Shown: positions 1-5,630 of the stretch, one piece after another
Layout of the letters: every line of letters begins with the position of its first letter
Position numbering within the stretch: position 1 is the first letter of the stretch
Notes under the pieces: model-generated
The model's input: only the letters and a program-made list of their open reading frames with translations
The model's database searches: none
What the model was told of the DNA's origin: nothing
Position numbers and translations under genes: made by a program
Source: Maribacter sp.
Lineage (GTDB): Bacteria; Bacteroidota; Bacteroidia; Flavobacteriales; Flavobacteriaceae
Direction of reading: 5' to 3'
Length of the DNA stretch: 11,581 nucleotides
Assembly (NCBI GenBank): GCA_018679695.1
Contig: JAHHKH010000315.1
Location: forward strand, 1 to 11,581

Positions 1-123
1 TACTGGTATTGTGGGAAATAAAAAAGAATTTTTAACAAATTTTAGGTTTATTGGGCAGTGATTATGTGGAATAAACACATAAAAAGTGAGGTTTGCCCTG
101 TTAAATACCAAGGTTAGGATAAT

Positions 124-154
124 AAAAAAGGCGGAGCATTGCTCCACCTTTTTT
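124..154 (-). terminator. Intrinsic terminator of repeat copy 1
   Basis: The stem is 130-137 with 141-148, loop of three, flanked by six A (124-129) and six T (149-154). It could act on both strands, but pair 3 is U-G on the minus strand and C-A on the plus strand, so minus is the better reading. Confidence 0.7.
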
Positions 155-241
155 CCCCAAATCTTACCATGAACTTAACCTACTTATGCTATGGTCCTCC
201 AAACATAAATTAAAAGGGCGCCTTAAAAAAAGGTTTTAGAT
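124..241 (-). ncRNA. Candidate small RNA, copy 1 of 3
   Basis: On the minus strand the unit starts at ATCTAAAACC (241 leftward). It then shows a short CCTT/AAGG hairpin, a segment TTTGGAGGACC, a 28-nt imperfect hairpin closed by CCAT/ATGG (plus 167-194), the linker TAAGATTTGGGG and a terminator hairpin with six U residues. The terminator stem of this copy has a G-U pair only when read on the minus strand; on the plus strand it is a C-A mismatch. This, the U-tract and a shared start point with copy 2 favour a minus-strand transcript of about 118 nt. No family is recognised with certainty. The Flavo-1 RNA family known from flavobacteria is one thing to test. A mobile repeat or a 3'-UTR repeat is the alternative. 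Confidence 0.5.
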
Positions 242-444
242 GAACGTCCCGATCTATGGTTGAAATGCTTTTTGGATTGGTTTGTATTACAAGATTTGTA
301 AGTAGGTTTTCCTAGCTATAAAATGGTTCGAATTAAAGACTGGCTGAACATAACTTGAAAACCTGTAATAGATTTAGGCTTAGTAATGCCTTAAAAGTGC
401 AATATATTTAGAGTATGTTCCTCGTAATTGGGTTTCAATAAAAT

Positions 445-473
445 AAAAAGGTGGGGCATTGCCCCACCTTTTT
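445..473 (-). terminator. Intrinsic terminator of repeat copy 2
   Basis: A perfect 8-bp stem (450-457 with 461-468), GC-rich, with a three-base loop. On the minus strand it is followed by TTTTTATTTTATT. The T-run on the plus side makes it symmetric, so termination in both directions is possible. Confidence 0.75.
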
Positions 474-560
474 CCCCAAATCTTACCATGAACTTAACCT
501 ACTTATGCTATGGTCCTCCAAACATAGGGCCTTAATCATTACTCGAAAAAGGTTTTAGAT
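445..560 (-). ncRNA. Candidate small RNA, copy 2 of 3
   Basis: This has the same architecture as copy 1. The block of 53 bases from 474 to 526 is identical to 155-207, and the upstream ATCTAAAACC (560 leftward) is also shared. The sequence between them differs, yet both copies keep a CCTT...AAGG pairing there. The terminator stem is GGTGGGGC/GCCCCACC, where copies 1 and 3 have A-U at the pair that is G-C here: a compensatory change. Just upstream on the minus strand is TATATTGG (573-566), one base away from the TAnnTTTG box and correctly placed for a start near ATCT. Function is unknown. Confidence 0.5.
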
Positions 561-655
561 GAAAACCAATATACTTGGTTAAAGTGTAAGGTTCTATAAA
601 AATGCGGTATGGTTTAGGTCGATTTATGCTACAAGTTCGAATATTGATGTCAAAT

Positions 656-685
656 AAAAAAGGTGGAGAAGTCTCCACCTTTTTT
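656..685 (-). terminator. Intrinsic terminator of repeat copy 3; likely end of the purF transcript
   Basis: The stem GGTGGAG (662-668) pairs with CTCCACC (673-679) over a four-base loop, with six T on either side. It is the first strong intrinsic terminator downstream of purF, about 150 bases after its stop codon, so it probably ends the purF message whether or not copy 3 is also an sRNA. Confidence 0.75.
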
Positions 686-765
686 GCCCCAAATCTTACC
701 ATGAACTTAACCTACTTATGCTATGGCAAGTCTAAAGTAGGTGGGCGTGCTTCCTTAAAGGCTAT
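656..765 (-). ncRNA. Candidate small RNA, copy 3 of 3 (diverged 5' part)
   Basis: The conserved 40-base block (687-726) and the terminator are kept, but the 5' part has diverged: the TTTGGAGGACC segment is replaced. A CCTTTAAGG element followed by a C-rich stretch still occupies the same place. The terminator stem is GGTGGAG with CTCCACC and a four-base loop. This copy lies about 105-150 bases downstream of the purF stop on the same strand, so it could be an independent RNA, the processed end of the purF message, or simply its terminator. The 5' end is uncertain. Confidence 0.42.
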
Positions 766-790
766 AAACCCGATAAACAGCGGATATTAT

Positions 791-822
791 CGATGAAATG
801 CAGAAATTAACGCATTTCATCG
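791..822 (-). other. Perfect 11-bp hairpin just after the purF stop
   Basis: CGATGAAATGC (791-801) is the exact reverse complement of 812-822, with a 10-base loop. It begins 9 bases past the purF stop. No T-run follows on either strand, so it is not a classic terminator. An mRNA 3'-end stabilising structure or a processing site is possible. Confidence 0.6.
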
Positions 823-831
823 AGAAAACGA

Positions 832-2730
832 TCAATAAGCCCTTTCGTTCTTTCCTTCAAAAAAGTTGATAAATGCCCTATTTACCACCCTATTTCCTCC
901 TGGAGTTGGGTAGTTACCGGTAAAGTACCAATCCCCTAGGTTTTTTGGGCAGGCCTCATGGAGACTTTCAATGGTTTGATAAATTATTTTTACTTCAGCC
1001 TTAATATCATCGGGACTGAGTAGTTCGCCTATTTTATCTGAAATCTGTTTTGCCGTAAAAGGAGCATAGAAATCTTTCACATAATTAATTACTTCGTCGT
1101 CATGCGTATTGACTTGTTCAACGCATTTATGGTAGATTTTTTCAACCTCATCCAAGGTATTGTTTTCTTTATGCAGTGCCAAAGCTGCTTTGAAGGCCAC
1201 GAAGTCCTCCAATTTGGCCATATCTATACCATAGCAATCAGGATATCTGATCTGTGGGGCTGAGGAAACCACAATTATTTTCTTGGGAGATAGCCTGTCT
1301 AAAATTTTAAGGATGCTTTTTTTAAGTGTTGTTCCCCGTACAATACTATCGTCGATGATTACCAAATTATCATCTTTTTCCACCGAACCGTATGAGATAT
1401 CATAAACATGGGCAACCAAGTCATCCCGGCTGCTGTCTTGGGTAATAAACGTTCTTAGTTTGGCATCTTTAATGGCTACTTTTTCGATCCTGGGTCTTAC
1501 GGCCAAAATATCATGCAATTCTTCTTGGGTAATTTTTGTTCCGATCGATAGTATTTGCTCTTCCTTTTTCTTGTTTAAATAATTTTGGGCCTCTTTGACC
1601 AGTCCAAAAAATGAGGTTTCTGCCGTATTTGGGATATATGAAAAAACCGTTTTCCTGATATTGTGCTCAATAGCTTCCAATATTTGCGGAAAAAGGAGTT
1701 TACCTAGCTCCTTTCGTTCTTGATATATTTCTTTATCACTTCCTCGAGAAAAGTATATGCGTTCAAAAGAACAGGCCTTTCTTTCATTTGGAGTTAAAAC
1801 TTGCTGTAATGACGAACTACCATCTTTCTTGATAATGATAGCGCTTCCTGGATCAAGTTCTTCCACTTTCTCAAAAGGAACGTTGAAAACAGTTTGAATT
1901 GCCGGTCTTTCAGAAGCTACAACAACAATCTCGTCATCTTTATAGAAATAGGCGGGCCGTATCCCCGATGGATCCCTAAGAACAAAAGCATCGCCATGAC
2001 CCAACATACCGGCCATGGTGTAACCACCATCAAAATTCTTGGTTGCCTTTCTTAGGATTTTCTTCAAGTTCAATCGCTCGGCAATCAGAGGTGAAGCTTC
2101 CAATTTGTTGTACCCTTCCCTTTTTATTTGTTTGTATAATTTGGCGACGGCATCATCCAAAAAATGACCTATTTTCTCCATAACGGTCACTGTGTCCGTC
2201 ATTTGTTTTGGGTGTTGACCGAGTTGCACAAGATTATCAAAAAGCTCATTCACATTGGTCATATTAAAATTACCGGCAACAATTAGGTTGCGATGCATCC
2301 AGTTGTTCTGTCTAAGAAAGGGATGTACGCTTTCTATACTGTTCTTACCAAAGGTGCCATAGCGAACATGACCTAAAAGGACCTCACCTATGTAAGGTAT
2401 ATTCTTTTTCTGGGCGTTAACATCATCTTTATATTCCGGATGATCAACAAATGCCGTATTGATACGGTCATTAATTTGATCAAAAATATCCTGTATGGGT
2501 TGTTTCTGAATTGAGCGCACGCGGCTCATATAGCGCTCCCCGGCGTTCATATCCAATTTAATACTTGCGAAACCGGCACCATCTTGACCACGATTGTGTT
2601 GTTTCTCCATCATAAGGTACATTTTGTTTACCCCATAGAATGCAGTACCGTATTTCTCTTTATAATATTCCAGCGGTTTAAGTAAACGAATCACTGAAAT
2701 TCCACATTCATGTTTGATCGCGTCGCTCAT
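832..2730 (-). CDS. purF: Long Bacteroidota-type PurF-family amidophosphoribosyltransferase
   Basis: By family, PRPP amidotransferase makes 5-phosphoribosylamine from PRPP and glutamine, the first committed step of purine synthesis in the cytoplasm. At 632 residues it is well above the usual 470-510. A class II glutamine amidotransferase domain comes first: Cys9 (HECGI) would be the nucleophile after removal of a short propeptide. RGQDGAG (47-53), HVRYGT (121-126) and RDPSGIRP (252-259) follow. A phosphoribosyltransferase domain follows, with the PRPP loop IDDSIVRGTT (459-468) and YGID (500-503). Extra sequence lies before the PRPP loop (about 375-415) and in a C-terminal tail of about 120 residues. 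The amidase loop usually written HNGNLTN reads GNFNMTN here (153-159). The start is the only ATG near the propeptide. A terminator hairpin lies just upstream. The family is clear; that this paralogue is the main biosynthetic enzyme is inferred. Confidence 0.88.
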   Translation of the reverse strand: MSDAIKHECGISVIRLLKPLEYYKEKYGTAFYGVNKMYLMMEKQHNRGQDGAGFASIKLDMNAGERYMSRVRSIQKQPIQDIFDQINDRINTAFVDHPEYKDDVNAQKKNIPYIGEVLLGHVRYGTFGKNSIESVHPFLRQNNWMHRNLIVAGNFNMTNVNELFDNLVQLGQHPKQMTDTVTVMEKIGHFLDDAVAKLYKQIKREGYNKLEASPLIAERLNLKKILRKATKNFDGGYTMAGMLGHGDAFVLRDPSGIRPAYFYKDDEIVVVASERPAIQTVFNVPFEKVEELDPGSAIIIKKDGSSSLQQVLTPNERKACSFERIYFSRGSDKEIYQERKELGKLLFPQILEAIEHNIRKTVFSYIPNTAETSFFGLVKEAQNYLNKKKEEQILSIGTKITQEELHDILAVRPRIEKVAIKDAKLRTFITQDSSRDDLVAHVYDISYGSVEKDDNLVIIDDSIVRGTTLKKSILKILDRLSPKKIIVVSSAPQIRYPDCYGIDMAKLEDFVAFKAALALHKENNTLDEVEKIYHKCVEQVNTHDDEVINYVKDFYAPFTAKQISDKIGELLSPDDIKAEVKIIYQTIESLHEACPKNLGDWYFTGNYPTPGGNRVVNRAFINFFEGKNERAY

Positions 2731-2744
2731 TGATTATATAGATT

Positions 2745-2771
2745 AAAAAAGCCCTGCAAATTATTCAGGGC
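2745..2771 (-). terminator. Intrinsic terminator or attenuator between the PfkB kinase and purF
   Basis: GCCCTG (2751-2756) pairs perfectly with CAGGGC (2766-2771) over a nine-base loop, and on the minus strand six T (2750-2745) follow. It starts 6 bases after the kinase stop codon and its U-tract ends 14 bases before the purF ATG. purF must therefore be read by partial read-through, by regulated antitermination, or from a promoter inside the kinase gene (TAGATTTG at 2857-2850, minus, is a match to TAnnTTTG). Confidence 0.78.
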
Positions 2772-2777
2772 GTATCA

Positions 2778-3704
2778 TCATTGTAATTCAATATCAAATT
2801 GGGTCAAGGCTTTAAATTGATGAAATCTTTTATTCACCTCATTCTTGTGCAAATCTATCATTCTTTGGGTTCCAAATCGCTCCACACAAAATGAAGCCAA
2901 ATTAGAACCATGTATTACGGCATTCTTAATATTGTTGAATGAAGTATTGCCAGTTGTTGCCAAATGGCCGGCAAATCCACCAGCGAAAGTATCGCCTGCT
3001 CCCGTTGGGTCAAAAACCTCTTCCAGTGGTAGCGCAGGTGCAAAGAACACATTCTCTTCGTTGAACAATAACGCCCCATGCTCCCCTTTTTTTATCACCA
3101 CATATTTAGGTCCCATTTTTTGGATTGCCTCCGCTGCCTTTACCAAGGAATATTCATTGGTAAGCTGTCTTGCCTCCTCGTCATTGATCGTAATAACATC
3201 GGTATATTTAATAACCTGGGTTAATTCTTCAAGGGTATTGTTCATCCAAAAATTCATGGTATCCAGAATAATCAATTTTGGTCTTTTATCCATTTGGTTG
3301 ATGACACTCATTTGGATGCCTGGATGAAGATTCCCCAACATAACCACATCCGAATCCTTGAAATTCGTAGGTACAACGGGATTAAAATCGGCCAGCGTAT
3401 TTAATTCAGTTACCAAGGTATCCCTAGAATTCAGGTCATTGTGGTATTTGCCTTTCCAGAAAAAGGTTTTCCCCCCCTCTACCACTTCAAGTGCTGAGGT
3501 ATCAATATTTTTGTCTTTGAACAAATTAATATATTCCTGTGGAAAATCATCACCTACAACAGAAACAATAGCTGACTGCACCTCAAACTGGGAAGCGGCA
3601 AGACCTATAAATGTTGCCGCACCACCTAAAATCTTATCCGTTTTCCCAAAAGGCGTTTCAATAGCATCAAATGCTACAGTGCCCACAATTAAAAGTTTAC
3701 CCAT
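2778..3704 (-). CDS. PfkB-family (ribokinase-like) carbohydrate kinase
   Basis: This cytoplasmic kinase would transfer the ATP gamma-phosphate to a hydroxymethyl group of a sugar or nucleoside. It is 308 residues, normal for the family. The first family signature is the GG at 27-28 (LGGAATFIG). The second is DPTGAGDTFAGGF (232-244), with GAGD forming the anion hole and Asp238 the expected catalytic base. Asp12 near the N-terminus (GTVAFDAI) sits where many PfkB proteins contact substrate. The substrate cannot be named from sequence; ribokinase, adenosine-kinase-like and other sugar kinases share these motifs. The start ATG is supported by a promoter 20 bases upstream. It lies 47 bases before purF on the same strand, with a terminator in the gap. 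The purine-gene neighbours make a nucleoside or ribose substrate tempting, but that is only inference. Confidence 0.9.
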   Translation of the reverse strand: MGKLLIVGTVAFDAIETPFGKTDKILGGAATFIGLAASQFEVQSAIVSVVGDDFPQEYINLFKDKNIDTSALEVVEGGKTFFWKGKYHNDLNSRDTLVTELNTLADFNPVVPTNFKDSDVVMLGNLHPGIQMSVINQMDKRPKLIILDTMNFWMNNTLEELTQVIKYTDVITINDEEARQLTNEYSLVKAAEAIQKMGPKYVVIKKGEHGALLFNEENVFFAPALPLEEVFDPTGAGDTFAGGFAGHLATTGNTSFNNIKNAVIHGSNLASFCVERFGTQRMIDLHKNEVNKRFHQFKALTQFDIELQ

Positions 3705-3723
3705 CGATTTTTAGAATTTGGTG

Positions 3724-3731
3724 CAAATATA
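3724..3731 (-). promoter_or_regulatory. Bacteroidota -7 promoter box for the PfkB kinase
   Basis: On the minus strand this reads TATATTTG, a full match to TAnnTTTG, followed by CACC. Transcription would start a few bases downstream, giving a leader of roughly 12-17 bases before the ATG at 3704. No convincing -33 TTTG sits at the ideal distance; TTTTGG upstream is somewhat too close. Confidence 0.65.
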
Positions 3732-3793
3732 CTGTTTTGAATTACCAAAATCCACTACTTGGCTCCTCTAATACTAAAAAATCATCAGGGGTA

Positions 3794-4429
3794 TTATTTT
3801 CTTCCAAAATCAGCAGGAATTTCCCCCCAGGCTTTCGTTTCCCATTTAACGATCGGCGTGTTGTAAGAGTTGTTTTTCAACCATTTCAGAGCGCGACGGA
3901 TCAAATTAAACAACTCTTTATTATTGGTAGTTTCGACCAGCTTGGTATTACATGTCTTTTTACGTACCCAGCTCATGGCTGTTCTGGAATCACTATATAT
4001 AATACGGTCGCTTTTGTGCTGTTTTAAAAAGGCAAGGCCATGAACTATGGCCAAAAACTCACCTATATTATTGGTTCCCTCCTTAAAAGGTCCTTGCCTG
4101 AACAGTTTTTTGCCGGTTTTTGTGTCGACCCCTTGATATTCCATAATCCCAGGATTTCCACTCGATGCTGCATCAACGGAAATGGAATGGTAGTTTGGCT
4201 CCCCAATTATCAACAATTGTTCTGGCGTAAGGCTGGGAGCGGAATTCTTTTTCCCTTTGTATTCCCCATAATTGGAGTCATAGGCCATTTTAGCTTGTTC
4301 TAAAGTAGCAAACGACATGTATTGGGCACCTTTATAACCTGTTATCGCCGCCTTACAATCTTCCCAGGTCGTATAGATACCAGGCCTTTTGCCTTTCCAA
4401 ACTACATAAAACTTTGCCTTTTTCGACAT
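3794..4429 (-). CDS. rnhA: RNase H with N-terminal viroplasmin-type hybrid-binding domain
   Basis: The enzyme cuts the RNA strand of RNA-DNA hybrids (R-loops, Okazaki primers). It is 211 residues in two parts. An N-terminal viroplasmin/hybrid-binding domain (about 5-52) contains YVVWKGKRPGIYTTWEDC and the YKGAQYMSF segment. A catalytic RNase H fold runs from about 80. The acidic residues expected for two-metal catalysis are Asp86 (SVDAASSGNPG), Glu124 (NNIGEFLAI), Asp147 (YSDSRTAMSW) and Asp207 near the end (EIPADFGRK). The usual His-loop before the last Asp reads KAWGEIPAD, short and without His. The start ATG overlaps the purN stop by one base (TAATG), which suggests translational coupling. 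The family assignment is firm; rnhA follows the usual annotation for these hybrid-type enzymes. Confidence 0.9.
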   Translation of the reverse strand: MSKKAKFYVVWKGKRPGIYTTWEDCKAAITGYKGAQYMSFATLEQAKMAYDSNYGEYKGKKNSAPSLTPEQLLIIGEPNYHSISVDAASSGNPGIMEYQGVDTKTGKKLFRQGPFKEGTNNIGEFLAIVHGLAFLKQHKSDRIIYSDSRTAMSWVRKKTCNTKLVETTNNKELFNLIRRALKWLKNNSYNTPIVKWETKAWGEIPADFGRK

Positions 4430-5004
4430 TATTGGGATAATAACAATTGCTCTATCACTTTGGGAAAATGCTCATACTCTAGCGCATGTACTTTAGCGGC
4501 AATGTCGTCTGCATTATCATCGGCACTAATTTTGGTTTTGGCTTGATGAATAATGGCACCTTCATCATAATTCTCATTAACATAGTGAATGGTAATCCCT
4601 GATTCGGATTCATGGTTCTCCTTTACGGCCTTATGAACCCTGTTTCCGTACATGCCCTTGCCCCCATATTTGGGTAATAGGGCCGGGTGAATATTGATTA
4701 TCCTGTTCGGAAATGCCTTTATGATTTTCTCTGGTATTTTCCATAAGAAACCGGCAAGGACTATTAAATCTGGATTTATCCCTTTTAAAAGATCAAGTAT
4801 GCAATCCGTTTCTTGAAACGCGATTTTATTGAACCATAAAGAACTGATATTTAGTCTATTGCAGCGATCAATAACTTTGGCATCCCTTTTGTTGGTAAGC
4901 ACACTGGCTATAGTAACGTTAGGCTTGGTTTGAAAATACTGTACAATGTTTTCCACATTAGATCCAGAACCAGAGGCAAAAAGAACTATTCGTTTTGTTT
5001 TCAA
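4429..5004 (-). CDS. purN: Phosphoribosylglycinamide formyltransferase (GART)
   Basis: PurN transfers a formyl group from 10-formyltetrahydrofolate to GAR, the third step of purine synthesis. The 191 residues fit the family. The phosphate-binding segment FASGSGSN (9-16) opens the protein. The catalytic region NIHPALLPKYGGKG has Asn104 and His106, and the third catalytic residue Asp147 lies in NENYDEGAI (143-151). The start is unusual: the frame has no ATG or GTG between an upstream stop near 5075 and the conserved KRIVLFASG, so the TTG at 5004-5002 is the only standard start that leaves a normal N-terminus. It is first in a leftward cluster, overlaps rnhA by one base, and is divergent from acpP. 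I found no full TAnnTTTG box upstream. Confidence 0.9.
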   Translation of the reverse strand: MKTKRIVLFASGSGSNVENIVQYFQTKPNVTIASVLTNKRDAKVIDRCNRLNISSLWFNKIAFQETDCILDLLKGINPDLIVLAGFLWKIPEKIIKAFPNRIINIHPALLPKYGGKGMYGNRVHKAVKENHESESGITIHYVNENYDEGAIIHQAKTKISADDNADDIAAKVHALEYEHFPKVIEQLLLSQ

Positions 5005-5252
5005 TAGAGTTGGATTTTTAAGAAGAAAATAGTGTTTGGATTTTAAAACCTCGCTAAGAAAAAAGAATACAGATTAAAGAAACTGGAAGGCACAAACAAA
5101 TTATCAAGGTCTATTTTCTACCGTCTTTTCTCTTTTTACTTTTGACGTCACCGAAGAAGAATTATTTTGGGCTAAAGTAATACACTTGTATTTAAATTTC
5201 TTAAATTAACATACATTTTAATTACAAATAGTGTTATTAAACCAAAGTTTTT

Positions 5253-5260
5253 TATTTTTG
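5253..5260 (+). promoter_or_regulatory. acpP: Bacteroidota -7 promoter box for acpP
   Basis: TATTTTTG matches TAnnTTTG and is followed by CCAACA. A start a few bases downstream would give a leader of about 25-30 bases rich in A and T before the ATG at 5294, with no Shine-Dalgarno, typical for highly expressed genes of this phylum. The -33 element is not obvious. The rest of 5005-5252 is AT-rich and presumably also carries the divergent purN promoter, which I could not locate. Confidence 0.6.
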
Positions 5261-5293
5261 CCAACAATTTAAATTTTTAAAACCAATATTATT

Positions 5294-5527
5294 ATGTCAG
5301 ACATTGCATCAAGAGTTAAGGCTATCATCGTTGATAAGTTAGGGGTTGATGAAAACGAAGTGGTATCAGAAGCTAGCTTTACTAACGACTTAGGGGCAGA
5401 TTCACTGGACACTGTTGAGTTGATTATGGAATTCGAAAAGGAATTCGATATTCAAATCCCTGATGATCAAGCTGAAAATATCGCAACCGTTGGCCAAGCC
5501 ATAAGCTATATAGAAGAAGCGAAGTAA
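5294..5527 (+). CDS. acpP: Acyl carrier protein
   Basis: AcpP is the small acidic carrier on which fatty acids are built. It is 77 residues, exactly the expected size. Ser37 in the DSL motif (GADSLD, 34-39) is the attachment site for 4'-phosphopantetheine. The helix II/III sequence VELIMEFEKEFDIQIPD is the usual partner-recognition face. It starts at an ATG 34 bases after a good -7 box. fabF, the condensing enzyme that uses it, follows after 103 bases, and a terminator hairpin sits between them. Very secure. Confidence 0.97.
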   Translation: MSDIASRVKAIIVDKLGVDENEVVSEASFTNDLGADSLDTVELIMEFEKEFDIQIPDDQAENIATVGQAISYIEEAK

Positions 5528-5553
5528 TCATATGATTTCTTGAATACGTTAAT

Positions 5554-5591
5554 AAATATCCATGCGGTAAACATGCTGCATGGATATTTTT
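5554..5591 (+). terminator. Strong hairpin-terminator between acpP and fabF
   Basis: A perfect 12-bp stem (5554-5565 with 5578-5589), 12-base loop, running into a T-tract. Partial termination here would let acpP be transcribed far more than fabF, which fits the high cellular demand for ACP. It could also be a processing or stability element. No TAnnTTTG box lies between it and fabF, so read-through is the likely source of fabF mRNA. Confidence 0.8.
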
Positions 5592-5630
5592 ATTTAAATT
5601 CACTTGGCTTATTAATTTAAATTCGGTTCA

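Larger units (their letters stand above)
1..831. other. Long non-coding stretch with three tandem sRNA-like repeats
   Basis: I see no credible protein gene here. The only long open frame (602-796, plus) runs straight through a terminator hairpin and a repeat copy, so I treat it as a shadow. The content is three direct copies of a structured element (about 124-241, 445-560 and 656-765), separated by unrelated AT-rich spacers. Near the left edge there is a nested inverted repeat: GGGCA (53-57) with TGCCC (94-98), and TTATGTG (62-68) with CACATAA (76-82). Its role is unknown. I see nothing else in 1-120 or 245-440. Confidence 0.7.

Noticed and set aside
130..765. CRISPR array
   Set aside because: Only three repeats of over 100 bp with unequal spacing (about 320 and 212) and no cas genes; not a CRISPR pattern.
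124..765. Insertion sequence or transposon ends
   Set aside because: The copies are direct, not inverted, there is no transposase and no target-site duplication that I can see.
602..796. Plus-strand 64-codon open frame
   Set aside because: It runs through a terminator hairpin and the conserved repeat block; composition and context suit a non-coding RNA region.
2845..4546. Several plus-strand open frames opposite the kinase, rnhA and purN
   Set aside because: They are antisense to well-supported genes with intact catalytic motifs and show no recognisable domains of their own.
5526..5537. 12-bp palindrome AATCATATGATT after acpP
   Set aside because: Short, AT-rich and without loop or T-run; the strong hairpin just downstream explains the region better.
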